DNA of 64,000 bases from Phycomyces nitens (GCA_022702545.1 JAHRBC010000002.1:8618001-8682000); one strand, 5' to 3'; numbered from the stretch's first letter, positions 11,276 to 23,602 are shown. Notes: generated by a model from the sequence alone, not told the origin. Translations and numbers: made by a program.

Positions 11276-12404
11276 CACTACGGCGGAAAAAACGGTAGCT
11301 AACTACCATTTTGGTAGCATTACTACCGTTTTTTCCCACCAAAAAAAACGGTAGTAAAGACTCTGTATAAGGCGATTTCGGTAGCTGTTACCATTTTTTT
11401 AGTGCGAAAAAAAAGGGTAGTTATGAGGCAGGAATAGGCACAGCTACCATTTTTTATCCAGCCAAAATCGTTTCTTTATATACTATAGCTTCTCTTTTAT
11501 ATTACTTTATACACTAGCACCCATTCTTTTTTTACTGCCATTTATTTGAAATAATGATTTATTTTTTATTATAATTTTGATTTATTTCAAATAATATTAA
11601 AATATATATAATAATAATATTGAAACATACCAAAAGCAAATACTATTTAATATTATAAAACGTATATGGTACAAACCTTTTACTCAAGCTATACACGATG
11701 CCAACAACATGTTGTTATGACTTGGAAGGCCTTTGGTCTTCATCAATTGCTATAAAGATATTGTGGTCAGAGAATGAAGCAATCAAATAAACCGAGCTTA
11801 TTATTTTGGATAGCATACCAGTATATATTGTGCTTGTTAATCGGTATACCAAGCATCTCTTGAATTAATGCCACTATATGAAACGTACAGATGTAAATAC
11901 TAGATGCAGTAGAAGGAGAATAGAGAATGTGCAATATGATTAATTAAAGAGTGTAAACATATTATAATATTCTTACCATAGAAAATATATTGCTGTAAAG
12001 TCAGCTCATAAGATTTAAAACTAATTCGAATATAATGGTAGTTGGCAGAATAAGTACATCATTAAGAAAACAATATGTATATTCTACAGAGATTCTCAGG
12101 TGGGGAGGTGGGGAACAACAAACTTTGGCGTAATATAGCTATAAAAAATTTTCACCTTTTTTTAGTGCGTGAAAAAATATGAGATGAGTGTTTCATTCCT
12201 TGATTAAAGATAGCAGAGCTAAAGATGTGGTATACAAGATTCCAATTGGATGTTTATCCCATTGACAACCTTACATAATGGAGGGTCATTTAGTTTTACT
12301 TCAAAGAAGTAGAGCAAAGCAAAGAAAAGAAATATAAACTAACCTCAGCGTAATACAGCTCTATAAAAAAAATTCATTTTTTTTGGTGTTTGAAAATGGG
12401 CGAG
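11276..12404. other. F1 5' subterminal region, non-coding
   Basis: The first 200 bp hold the terminal motif array (ACGGTAG and its reverse complement CTACCGT, several copies). The rest is AT-rich without a supportable gene. It is collinear with the F0 fragment (minus strand of 1030-1724) and with F3 around 47200-47581. Confidence 0.6.
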
Positions 12405-12692
12405 TGTCAGGAACCTATCTATACAAGGAATAGGACAGGAGAAACAGGCAGAGAGTTATAGAAAGATTCCTTTATTAAAGATGTTGTTCGCTTGATCTTT
12501 CTATTGATCAAGCTCTAAGGTCATTTATATACTTTTTAGTTCTAGCTATGTTTGAGACAATTAAGAAGAGATTGGTGTTGTTGCAGAATGAAACATAGTT
12601 ATGTTTCATTAATGATATTGGTTCTTTGAGAGCAATATATAGATATGAATCTGATTGTATTGTTTCAGGAATCCGATTGGTGGTTTCTGACA
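12405..12692 (-). mobile_element. Solo LTR, 288-bp family, copy 2 (TSD GCGAG)
   Basis: It begins TGTCAGGAACC and ends GGTTTCTGACA, flanked by GCGAG at 12400-12404 and 12693-12697. Its length equals that of the copy at 213-500, and the minus strand shares the block around CTTGATC and AAGCGAACAAC. It interrupts F1 non-coding DNA: the flanking sequence reads continuously in F3 (about 47160-47215) without the insert. No internal retrotransposon region is present. Confidence 0.88.
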
Positions 12693-13049
12693 GCGAGATG
12701 TGTGTTTCATTCCTAGATTAAAAACAACAGAGCTGAAGATGTGGTATACAAAATGCCAATCGGGCATTTATTAAGGTGGCAATCTTACGTGATGGAGAGT
12801 TACTTGATTTTATTTCAAAGGAGAGGTCCAAAGCAATGATAAAACAGCTAAAGGAAAAGAGGAAAAGAAAAAGTGCGCTAAAACATATACTAAAAATATG
12901 AGAGAACTAATAAGAGCAGCCTAAAGAATATTAAAGCCCTAGTCTGTTTCTCTTTGATGAAGGCTCATTGCTTATTCCTAGTGGTGTAAACCTATATCAA
13001 ATAGTAGAAATATTATATTAATATTAGATTGAGAATAGATGAGCAACAA

Positions 13050-13948
13050 AGAAGCTCTAACTTACAGTACATCTGTCATGATTGGTGAATCAGCCTCATC
13101 TTCCAAAAGAAAAGAACTGCTTGCTCTTTCCTGCTATAACATAATAAAAATATTATATTAATTATAATGCATGTTCAAATGTTTGCTAATTAATAAACTT
13201 GCCTGGCTGTTCTCTGCCATTTTTCTCTTACGAGTCTGGTTTGCACTCTTAAAGGTGTCTCGGAGAAGATTCTTGGCACACTACATTCTTTTGCACTTGT
13301 AAATGTGGAGGCCAATTTGTCTTGCCTGTCTTTCGAGTAGCAACATGTAGTATTCCTGCTGGCTCCCAGGAATACTTTTCCATGTCTTGGTAGTTACAGG
13401 AAAGTCCTTGTCAATCAGATTGCTTTTGATGGAGCGAGCCAGTGACTTGAGCTGTAGGTGCTTTGTTGTTACCACATATTCTGGCATAGGGAAGAATTGG
13501 GGTAAAATTTGTCCTTCTGGGATCTCTTTGCACTGTGCTTCCCAGTCTTGACGATGGAGCATTTGAAGAAGCATGTTGTATTGCTTGGTATCATCCTTCC
13601 CTTTGAACTCCCCACTTGTATCGATCAGTCATTTTCCAAGCAGGTCAGGATATTCAGTCAATTGAGCCCTTTTTACAGACTCGGTTACCCATTCAAGAGC
13701 TAGCAAAAAAAAAGCATATATATATATAAATATTAATAAAACGATTGTATATAATTAAGAAATAAATAAATCTTACCACTTTGCTCCACAATACTCTGTT
13801 GCATTGTGTTTAGTTCTTCATCATTGATCATTGGAGCAAATTGTTTGCTAAACTGATCTTGAAAAGTACACAGCATTTGCTTTATTTCAGCAACATCGTG
13901 CTCAACTTTTCTGACCGAGTTGATGAGTGTAGTGTTCATATCAGACAT
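13050..13948 (-). pseudogene. F1 companion gene (F-type tnpA-like), two stops
   Basis: Exon 1 (13948-13777) starts MSDMNTTLINSVRKVEHDVA and has heptad-like spacing suggesting a short coiled coil. After an intron of about 75 nt, exon 2 continues ALEWVTESVKRAQLTEYPD, then meets an in-frame TGA at 13631-13629 and stays open for more than 100 further codons (QMLHRQDWEAQ, LARSIKSNLIDKDFP). A TAG follows at about 13283. A third coding block (ERASSS..., to about 13070) can be read after another intron. I recognise no domain. It diverges from the F1 transposase, about 660 bp away. The TGA is identical in F2, so it predates the split of the two copies. It could be an inherited defect, a real stop giving a short product, or a readthrough site. 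Confidence 0.6.
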
Positions 13949-14244
13949 ATTTTGATGATGAATTTGTAAGAGGATAATAAATATTGTACCTTATGTCATG
14001 CTTGCACATTTATATATCTACTTAAATTTATTATTATTTCGGTGTCTTGGAAAATATGATATAATATTATGACTTACAAGACATGGCTAGGATTACCAAG
14101 GCACCTGTCATGACAGTGATAGATTGTCTTATCCAAATTAAGGCTGTCAATAAAAATGACGTTTGTGCCTAATTTGGTAAATGATCAGATTCTAATGACG
14201 TTTAAACTTCATATAAGGAATGTCTACAATATCTTACCATTAAA

Positions 14245-14367
14245 AATCTGGAGTGCCATTGTCCTAGCCGTGCCACACTAGCCACACTCATTGATGACAG
14301 GTACGTTGATTTTGTAGTCATTGACCAAGAAATGTCTTTGCTGCTATTGCAATTACTAGTCAAATAA
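14245..14367 (+). CDS. Short conserved coding segment upstream of the F1 transposase
   Basis: A 41-codon open stretch encodes NLECHCPSRATLATLIDDR followed by YVDFVVIDQE and a Leu-rich tail ending LLVK and TAA. The same peptide, with conservative changes, is encoded in F2 (63081-62959) and F3 (about 46560-46438, minus strand). Substitutions that keep the peptide across three copies suggest it was translated. It has no clear start codon, so it is probably the last exon of a small upstream gene. Function unknown. Confidence 0.45.
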   Translation, partial: NLECHCPSRATLATLIDDRYVDFVVIDQEMSLLLLQLLVK

Positions 14368-14611
14368 TCTCTTACCTAGTATCGTCATTATTAAACAATA
14401 ATTGTTTTAACCATTGAATGAGAAATATTTCTATTGTAATTGTCATTATTATAATTACCAGGAGAATTGAAAAAAAAACAAGACAACTGTTTAGTGTAAA
14501 GTTCTATGAGTATAAAGGTGTTCTTCATACCTGATTATTGGAATCCAATTCTTCTCGTATTTTTATACTTCAAACCATTACCCAACCCACCAATTTACTC
14601 TTATTATCAAC

Positions 14612-17600
14612 ATGTCTTCTTCCAACTCCACCCAGCAGAGAGACAGATTGCCCACACAAGCATATGTGTGTACTCAGTGTGGTTTTGATGCTGTCAATTA
14701 CCAGCAACTCCAAAACCACAAGAGGCTCCACAGAAGTATTGTGGTGTCAAATAGCACCGTTCAACACATTTCCGAAGATGTTGAAATGGAAGATGTTGTT
14801 GAACATGATATCAATGACATTGAATACATGAGTGATTCAGGTAATAATAAAAATACAATTATGTCCATTGTTAGCCAAGTTTTTACTCAATAATATACAT
14901 ACCTTTTCTATAGACATTATGGAAGCTGATGAAAACCTTTCGTACAAATGTGGCTGTACTTTCGATACCACTGAGGGTAGAGCGCATGTCTACAACAATG
15001 GCCAAATTGGGCCAAACACATTTACCAAAGCCGAGCTATTAAGCATCCATCTCTCTCACTTGGTTGTTCAGCATAAGATAACCAGGGCAGCCTACAGAGA
15101 TATTGTTAGGTTCGCAAACACACTTATTCAGGATCACAATGAGATTATATTGGGTAAATGATATTACTTACTGTTATTTTACTTAACAATCACTGACATG
15201 AATTGTATTATTCATTTTCTTTTTAGAACCTGGAGCCAAGATTAGACATGGCGATGTTGTTGATGACATGCTCCAGTCAAGGTCTGACATCCGGGGCCAT
15301 GACTATAATGTGTGCCCAAATGGTTGTAAGCTGTACAACTTGGGCAATGAGCAAGTTGAATGTGCAGCCTGTGGTGAACAACGGTACAAGCTGAATGACA
15401 GTATTGTCAAAGTCCCCTTGCAACAATGAAGATCCTCTCCATTAGGGATGTTCTGGCAAAAATGCTTGCCAATTCTGAGACCAGAGAGCTCCTCCACCAT
15501 AGAGCCAACAGAGAATCATGTGCTGGCAAGATAAGTGATATCTTTGATGGTGAGAACTATCAGCAGCTAATGAGACAAGGCATGTTCTCCAGTCCTGACG
15601 ACATTGTCTTGGGCCTTTACACCGATGTTTTTGTCAACCAGAAAAAAGACAAAGCCTCATATATCATCATTCATTTAATCATTTTCAACATCGATCCATC
15701 CATAAGGTAATTAATATTTTAAACAAACAAAATACTAATTAAAAGCTTAGATATATCACCCCATACCTCATACAACTCGTCATTTTGCCTGGTCCTAAAA
15801 AACCATCTGATTTAGATTCATTTTTAATACCCATCATAAATGAGCTAAAGGACCTCAAAGTTTATGGCCTCATTGTAAAGCACAATGGGGCTGAAATATG
15901 CCGACTGAAAGTTCACTTGCTGCTCGCATCTGGAGACATCCCTGCAGTTGCAGACATGGCCCATCTTGGGTCACATACACTACAAAAGTCTAAGAGTATT
16001 ATGTAGATAAAACTTATAAAATAAGCTACTTAATTGTATAGTTTTACTATGCTTTTGGTAATATATAATCGTGATCTGTAGTAGACTAAAAAGATATGGG
16101 AGTGAACTGAATCATCCTACCTACTGGTGTACAAGAATCCAATGTAGAATATTTAAATGCCCTCAAACAGTGCAAAACTTAAATATACATTGTAGCCACA
16201 ATATATTCCTAGTCGATCTACCCTTTTTTGCATTGTATTTTACGATACACAGACAGTTTGTGTCAGGGGAGATTGACCACTTACAAACAACCAGTTTTAT
16301 CTTTCATTATATTTTATAGTGGGTTTTATAATATGTTTTAACAGTCCATCAAGGATGATTGTAGACTATTGCAAGGTAATTGTAGTTATTCTATGCAAAC
16401 AAGCCTCTCTGGTTTATTGTTTTTTTGGAGCAATAGATTCTGAAAATTTTTATTTTTTGTTTTATTTGATAAAAAATACATTTGCGCTATATATTCTAGT
16501 CTCTAGATTATTTCTTTGGTATATCTATTCTACCAATCGATATTTCTTGGTCAGCACCATCAACTGGTTCTTAATAGAGCCAGGATACTTACCTAGCTGA
16601 GAGAAAGCCAATACTGTCTAAAAGTAAAAGAGAAGATTGTTAGTAAATTATTTTTATATAAATCATTCATTCTTATACTTACATTTTTAATATAATAAAT
16701 AAAACATTTGATAGACTCTCTGTAATATACCAACAAATGATTATTGTCTAATAAATATATATTAATATTTGTAGATAAACAATATGTAATACTAAAATAT
16801 TAGTTTACTTACAAGATATAGCCATTGGAATGGCCAGATAATTTCAATTGGGAATCAATATAAGAGCATAGCAAGATGTCTGTTATAGATGTTATTAAAG
16901 AGGACATATTTATAATATAAAAGGTTTACCAGAATATTATATTGAGATAGATAGAAAAATAGAATTTGTGGCTGTAGCAAAATTAATCAAAACACGATAT
17001 GTCAATTTTACTTGTAATTTATTTCCAAAGTAAAAGAGAAACTAAACTTCTGTATATTCTAGAATTTGTGTTTAAGTATCTGGCTGAGTGTTAATATGAT
17101 AATAATTGGTAGCTTAGTTTAAATCTACTTGTGTAGATTTCACTATGTAGCTTTTGTTATCCCATAATAAATTATTGTACTATGGTGGTTTTACCACAGT
17201 GGCTATATATAAAAGAGTGATTTGGTTAATAAAGAATAGCTTTAGCATAATATGATCTTACCTTTGGATATATAGCCAAGTGCAATAGAGAGCCCCATAA
17301 TATATTTATAAGCAGTTACCTATGAATAATAAAATAGATTGAGTAAAAAATATATTCACAAGAGAAAGAAAATAATTAATTACCAGAGTATTTTGCGGTA
17401 ATATTTAGGCACAAAAGAATATAAAAAATAAAAAGGAAAAACAAATACTTTGTATTAAAAGGCTGTTTGACCCTGATAAAATGCGGGAAATAAAAATGAT
17501 AATCCAAAAGAATATGCCTGCCGTCATTTTCATATCTTTGTAATTTATAGTTTATTAGGTTGAAAAAGATGTCTAGATATAGAACAAGAGTGTACACAAT

Positions 17601-19727
17601 GCTGTTAAATAATAATAAAACTATAAGACAATTCATTATCTTCAGTCAACTTATTTACTTGCAAGCATACTGGTCATATTTCTCTTCCTTCTTATGAGAA
17701 TAAACATGATAATAATTGATTTGTTTATTATTTCTACTCCAATTAATTTAATGATATAGTTATAAGAAGTAGAAATAAATCACAAACAAATATGACATCT
17801 AAAAGGCTCTACTTTATTATTCTATCCAATAGAACATATTGAATAATATAATCGCCATCAAAAATAAAAAAGTTTATTATGTTTAACTTCAGTCTACTAA
17901 TGGTAAGATAATATAGTAGTTTGTTATGAATGAAACCACTCCGTTTTTGTAGTGATAGCAGTCTGTTTGGTTGCCATATTTGCGAGACCAAGGGAAAACC
18001 AGCAGATAACAGAAGGCATGGAGTATACTTTGACGGCAGCTCTGCTCCTCTAAGACCTGTTGAAGATTTTTATACCAGCAACCCTGTAAGTATATGAATA
18101 TTCAATTAATCATTCTTTTTATACTAAATAATTATTTATAATAGATCAAAAATATATACCAGCCAAGTCTCTTTACCAAGCTTGCAACATTTTCAGGTTC
18201 ATCATTTTTGCATTAGATGAACTGCATTTAATTGCAAGGGGAATCAGCAAACACCTCTTTGAACTTATATCCGTTGCTCAATCTAAAGACAAATTTTTTT
18301 ACTATACCCAAGAAGACAATACCCAGTCAGCAGACAATTATCCTTTTTATATACCCAGATCTGACTTGGAGAACATTGGCAACTGCATTTCCAACTCTAG
18401 GCAGTTTATACCCATTTCATTCCAAGGCAGCTTCGACAATATATTCCAGAAAATCAATGGCACTCGTGCAGTAGATTGGCTCGATTTCCTCCTTTACATT
18501 ATACCCACAGTTGTTGTCCCCTATTTACCAAGCATGGCTGCAAAAATTGCCATCTTGTCCTTGGTAAAAGGGTGTGCACTTGCATTACAATGGTCCCTCA
18601 CATATACCCTGATCGACGAAATGGAGAGGTATGTCAAACAAAAGTGAATCATTACTTTTATTTAACATTTATTATTACCTTTTTTTTCAATAGGCATTTC
18701 AAAGACTGGCATGCATTCCTATTATACCAAGTTCATCAAAAGACACTATCTCATAGTGTCTTCCAACCAGTCCAGCATTATCTCATCCATATACCTCATA
18801 TAATAAGACGCCAGGGCCCTCTAAGGAGTTATTCTACCAGATCAATGGAGAGGATCATTGGCATCTATTCCAAGCTCATTAGGTCAAAGTCCAAAGGCGG
18901 GCGAAATGCCAGCTTACTCATAGAATGATTTGCGATCCACAGATATATCCATACAGCCATCGATCTTCATAACCATACCAGCATCATTTATCCTCATACC
19001 TACAACAAATCAAGTTTCATAAATATACCCAACGATGAAAGTGGTGCTCAGCTATGGGAACCATTTCATCGTAATACCCAGTTGCTTGATAATACTATTG
19101 AAGACATAAACAGTAACATTGTGAGAAATGTGTTGCTCAGATATTATACCCGAAATACCACCACATATACCACTGAGATTGCTGACTCATCAATTGTTGT
19201 TGCTTCCCGCCTTTGGAAAGACTCTACAGTGTACTCTTCATCCATATATCAAAAAATGAAAAACGAGACCAGCCGCGGTAACCATCATATCATGTTTACT
19301 TGTACATATAAAAAGTAAGTATTGGTATTAGTCAAAATACAAAGTAAAGATTGCTCACATTCTTAAATCTTCATCTAGTCATTGCAATATACCCATCCAA
19401 AGCTGGCTCGTTGGCACTGTAGAGTTTTATTTTCAACATAAAGATACCCATGGCATAACATATTTTTTGGCATTTGTTGATGTCATAAAGGAGCATACCA
19501 CAGCAGCACATGACTTTTCCGTTCCAATTGTGAAGAAGAGACGAACTGATACCCTGAATGGACATATACCCCCACCAACTTTTGCTGTCATCAACGTAGA
19601 TAACATCATCCATCAAGTTGGTCTCATTCAATACCCACCAAACAGCAATCAATTTTTTGTGATTGCACCATATTTTGTTTTTAATACCAACTTACGTATC
19701 ACCAAGGGTAACCTATCAATCTTATAA
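14612..19727 (+). pseudogene. F1 Tnp2-type transposase, seven exons, broken
   Basis: Exons: 14612-14840, 14914-15153, 15227-15706, 15751-15977 plus 17958-18085, 18145-18628, 18694-19314 and 19379-19727. The N terminus has a C2H2 finger (YVCTQCGF...NHKRLH). Exon 3 has CPNGCKLYN...CAACGEQRY, a Cys pair arrangement of fungal Tnp2 (Plavaka-like) proteins. Exon 4 has LPGPKKPSDLDSF and LLASGDIPAVADMAHLGSH. Exon 5 has DELHLIARGI and exon 6 GPLRSYSTRSMER. The C terminus ends GNLSIL. Defects: a 2-nt loss near 15419, the G1 element inside exon 4, a lost T near 18206 and TGA at 18926-18928 where F2 has CGA. This family is distinct from the E transposases but shares the same block order. Confidence 0.85.
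15978..17954. mobile_element. G1: 1,977-bp non-autonomous CACTA element (TSD ATA)
   Basis: The left end is CACTACAAAAGTC and the right end the inverse of CACTACAAAAACG. ATA is duplicated at 15975-15977 and 17955-17957. It splits exon 4 of the F1 transposase, and the uninterrupted site is visible in F2 at about 61355. The interior is AT-rich with only short, low-complexity open frames, none recognisable. It must have been moved by a transposase supplied by another element. Its termini differ from both E and F types, so the mobilising family may not be in this window. Confidence 0.9.
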
Positions 19728-20440
19728 TCATTCTCTTATTTTGTCACCCAAATATTTAATACCAAATAAAACAAAGTGGCTAATAATGTCAAAAACAAAA
19801 AATTGGTTTCAAAAAATAGTAGTTATGTTACCGTTTCATTTACACAGGACAAAAATTATTTTTCTCAAAAATGCGCAACATCTTTAACACCAAATAAAAT
19901 TCTCATTTCAATAAACAACATTGCCTAAAAACTTACGAGCCCTTTCTATGGTACTACAACTACCTCATTGTCAGATGAGAAGACATTTCATGCAACTTTT
20001 ATGAATTGGGATCGATGACATTACCTTTCAACCACAATCTGCGGAGATAAAGTGCTCTAATAAATATTAATATCATATAAAATAAAATAAAATGGCTAAT
20101 AATATCAAAAACAAAAAATTGTTTCAAAAAAATGGTAGTTATGCTACCATTTTGTTCACACAGGTGAAAAATTATTTTTCTCAAAAATGCGCAACATCTT
20201 TAACACCAAATAAAATCCTCATTTCAATAAACAACGTTGTCTAAAAACTTACGAGCCCTTTCTATGGTACTACAACTACCTCATTGCCTGATGAAAAGAC
20301 ATTCCATGCAACTTTTATGATTCGGGATTGATGACATTACCTTTCAACCACAATCTGCAGAGATAAAGTGCTCTAAAATCATAAAAAACGGTAGTTATGC
20401 TACTGATTTCGGCACAGCTACCGGTCTTTCCGCCGTAGTG
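19728..20440. repeat. F1 3' terminal region with a tandem duplication of about 318 bp
   Basis: Two consecutive copies of the block around CTGCGGAGATAAAGTGCTCT occur at about 20038 and 20356. The F2 end (53475 onward) has the same duplication with about 316 bp spacing, whereas F3 has a single copy. The final 60 bp carries ACGGTAG-type motifs and the terminus. No gene is visible. Confidence 0.8.
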
Positions 20441-20747
20441 AGTTTTCTAACTAATACTGCGCATTATCCGCAGTAGCTATTATACGATATTTTAATAAAA
20501 GAAGAGACATTGTACTGCGGTTAATGCTCAGGAAGATGTTACTGCGCATAAAGAAGTACTGCGGTTAATCATCTTCAGATTTTACGGATTCATCAAAATA
20601 ATGTCCGGCATATCTTGCTAATGCTTGACTTAGATAAGTTTTGCAATAGATCACCACCAACTAGGACGTTTAGGATAAATAGGAATATAGAGAATTGAAT
20701 TCTTTTTATTAATACAAATCATTGTAGTTTTATACAGATTTTATAAG
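20441..20747. other. Unassigned AT-rich stretch with ACTGCGG/ACTGCGC motifs
   Basis: No gene is visible. Near 20455-20570 the short motif ACTGCG recurs four or more times in both orientations (ACTGCGCATT, ACTGCGGTTAAT twice, TCCGCAGTAG), like the subterminal repeats of another DNA transposon. The rest may belong to an older LTR. Confidence 0.35.
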
Positions 20748-21127
20748 TGTTAAATCAGAGGAAAACAAAGCACGGACAAGAGTACGGTGAGACTTTGTTT
20801 ATTAAGAGAGAAAGAATTTGTGAATAAGATGAAGACTATTGCTATTCGTATTGTGCGTTTATATAGACATTGAGATGAGTGCTAGTGATGATATGATGAT
20901 ATCATGTAATGTCTGTTCTCTCTACCAACTATTAGATATGACTTGTTATTTTACTTAGTACTATTAACCAGTGTGTTAGTACTGGTTGTTAGTGTGTCTT
21001 TACGTATGAATAATGTATTTGGAAAGGTACACTCTTTAGTGCACTTCCAGTAGGTCGGTTATTCAATATGTTTCAATATTGGTAATTTGTGTTAATGTTT
21101 CAATCTACGATTATGTTGGATACAACA
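20748..21127 (-). mobile_element. 3' LTR of the truncated Gypsy element
   Basis: It starts TGTTAAATCAG and ends GGATACAACA, followed at once by TTACCCCCC, the reverse complement of a polypurine tract. On the minus strand it contains TATATAAACG and a TTAATAAACAAAG signal in the same order as the LTR of the intact Gypsy element, though the sequences are different families. The outer boundary is inferred from the TG/CA ends, since no target duplication could be matched. Confidence 0.7.
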
Positions 21128-21230
21128 TTACCCCCCTCCAGGTTGGAACAACCGTTTGAATTGCCGTGGGAGCATATGTAAGGATACACTGTAGCATTTG
21201 TTGAGTTCAGTTGCGTCTGCGTTTACTGGA

Positions 21231-23035
21231 TCATGTAGGTTCTTGGGATGACATGGTGCGCTTGTTGTGTTTGATCGTAGATTGTTTCTGAGGTTGTTCA
21301 GCACCTCGTCTTTGCCAGTATTTGTCAATAATGCTCAAATCGTTGAAGTGACTGGTTGGTTCCCAAGTGTCTTGATCTGGTGCATAGTTTTTCCAACGTA
21401 CTCTGTAAAGATAGTCACCTTTGTCTTTACGATGGTCAATGATGGCTTGTATCTCGTAGAAATTGTCAGAATAGATAACGGTATCTTGGGATATCAGCTT
21501 AATTTGCGAGGGCGGAATGTTTCTTGATAAAAGTGCGCCCGTTTCGTCTTGCAAGATGTAGCTGCCTCCTTTTGTTCTGCCCTTGACTGTGAATGGTCCC
21601 TCATATCTTGGATTGGTCTTGGATTTTCTGAGGATATTCTTGATCATCACGTTGCTGTCATTGGGAAACTCCATTATGATATTATGGCCCTTATCGTGTC
21701 TTCCCTTGTCTGCTGCTTGTGTGGCCTTGATACGTTCTCGGATAGCCGGGAATACGACAGTCTCCATTTGTTTGATACGGTCCTTTCTTTCTTTTAGACA
21801 GTTTGGAGAAGTGTGTGTACTATCCGTTTTTCGGTAGTCAGAGAAATCGGTCGGTTGTCTGGCAAACATGAGAGTGAAGGGACGTGTGCCATGTAGTTTA
21901 GCATGTTTGCTGTTTATGGCCAGTTGTGTACTTGGGATGTATAAATCCCAGTCTTGCTTTGCTCCTTGTGTTCTCTTGTTTATGACTTCCTTTGCCGTGT
22001 GTACCCATTTCTCAGCAACACCATTTGTTCTTGGATGATATGGGGTTACTAGGCGATGATCGATTCCTGCTGCCTGGGTGAATGTCTTGACGAGTTCATT
22101 GACAAACTTGGTACCGTTGTCTGACTGTAGGATCTTGGGTAATCCATAGTCACAGAAGATCTGAACAAGTTGTCTTGCAATTGTTAAGGATGTCTTGTCA
22201 GGAATTGCGCAGAGTATACAGAATCGGGAGAAGATGTCAACCATTACTAGGATATAATGGTTGCCGTTGTGTGAGGTGGTGTATGGACCAGCAAGATCAA
22301 TGGCCCAGTGTTCACCTGGTTGACTGGCAGTAATAGGTTTCAGTGGGTGATAACCGTGTTTTGTGACATTGAATTGTTGACAGTTCAAGCAGTTCTTTAC
22401 CGTTTCTGTGGCGTCTTGCTTGAGGTTAGTCCAGTGGAGTCCATCACTGTGTATAGCATTGACTATAGCATCTGTACCAAAGTGGCCGAGTAGATGTGCT
22501 TGATTGAGGATATGCTGTCTGTCTTTGATTGGTGGTGTAATCATTTCGCTTGTGTTGTGCATTCGTTGAAGGGCATGTGATGGTTTCTGTACTGCTTTTA
22601 CTGGATGCTTCATAGAGGGTTCTATGGTTTTATCCTCCCCCAGCGGTTTTTCCAAGGTGAAAAGGCGCAATAGAGCATCTGGTAAAATATTTGCAATGCC
22701 AGGTCTGTGAACTATGACGTAGTTATAGTCGCAGAGCACGTCAAGCCAGTTAATCATCATAGGATTGGCGATCTCTTGTGTGTGAAGGTAGGTGAGTGCC
22801 TTGTGGTCCGTGTACAACGTGAATTTGTTACCCCACAGAAACTTGTGGAATTTGGTCAGGGCGTAGACAATACCCAGGAGTTCACGTTTGGTAACGGGAT
22901 AGTTACGTTCAGACTTGGAGAGAGAGCGAGCCATGAAGCCAATGTACCGATATTGGTTGTTGATGATCTGATAGAGCACTGTGCCTATTCCAGTGGGTTG
23001 AATGAAGGTTGCCGGGGTTTTCGGACCCAGATTTA
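21231..23035 (-). pseudogene. Ty3/Gypsy chromodomain polyprotein, 5'-truncated
   Basis: The open frame 22979-21231 (582 codons) starts inside RNase H (GFMARSLSKSERNYPVTKRE, YTDHKALTYLHT). It continues with the integrase zinc domain (HLLGHFG...CLNCQQF), the integrase core (AIDLAGPY, QSDNGTKF, HPRTNGVAEKW) and a C-terminal chromodomain (YRVRWKNYAPDQDTWEP). Gag, protease and reverse transcriptase are missing: similarity stops near 23035. The matching parts of the intact Gypsy element at 54271-58995 are clearly homologous but divergent, so these are two chromovirus families. It is a non-functional remnant. Confidence 0.92.
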
Positions 23036-23602
23036 AGTACCGATTTGTTAGTTATATCAATGAATATTCAAATTCAAGATAAAGTTTTTAATGCAAATGT
23101 GACTAGTTTTTAATTTTATATCCAATAATATAATTTATTTTTATTTTGATATTTTCTCTATGAATATTACTCCTATTTTGATAAAAGTTATATCATTCAT
23201 TCTGAAATTTTTTTGTGATCAATATCTATATATAACAAGCATATAATAATTTGTCAGAAAAACTATCTATAGATTATAATAAAAAGTTAAATTAACAAAC
23301 CATGTTTTGTGCTGGTTATATATGTAAAAAAATAAAAATTACTAAATTATAATTATAGTCCAGTTGTAATTTTTTTACTTATCAAACAAATGGCCCATGT
23401 TCAATTCATGGTAAAGTCTTTTTAATAATTTATATTTAATTTAAATTGAATAAAGTATAATTTTTTATATTTTAAAAAATATTTTATTTTAATCTTCAGC
23501 ATATTCTTCATTATTATCATAAACAAATTCAAAATCTGTAAATATGACAGCTGAATTTATATTTCCAAAAGAAACTTCTCTTAAGGTTTTAAGTAAACCT
23601 TC
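23036..23602. other. AT-rich stretch without a recognisable gene
   Basis: The region is very AT-rich with no long frame on either strand. It lies between the truncation point of the Gypsy remnant and the Merlin-like gene, and may be the 3' flank of the Merlin-like element. Confidence 0.4.

Larger units (their letters stand above)
11276..20440. mobile_element. F1: F-family CACTA element, 9.2 kb with two inserts
   Basis: It starts CACTACGGCGGAAAAAACGG at 11276 and ends CTTTCCGCCGTAGTG at 20440. Both ends carry repeated ACGGTAG-type motifs. Inside are a minus-strand companion gene (13948 to about 13050), a plus-strand Tnp2-like gene (14612-19727), a solo LTR (12405-12692) and a small CACTA insert G1 (15978-17954). 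The left flank (ATA) and right flank (AGT) do not match, so the element boundaries are right but one side has been rearranged since insertion, or the two ends come from different copies. F2 at the right of the window is a close copy in the opposite orientation. Confidence 0.8.

Noticed and set aside
15978..17954. Hydrophobic short frames inside G1 as membrane proteins
   Set aside because: They are Phe/Tyr/Leu-rich as expected from AT-rich random sequence, with no conservation visible in this window.
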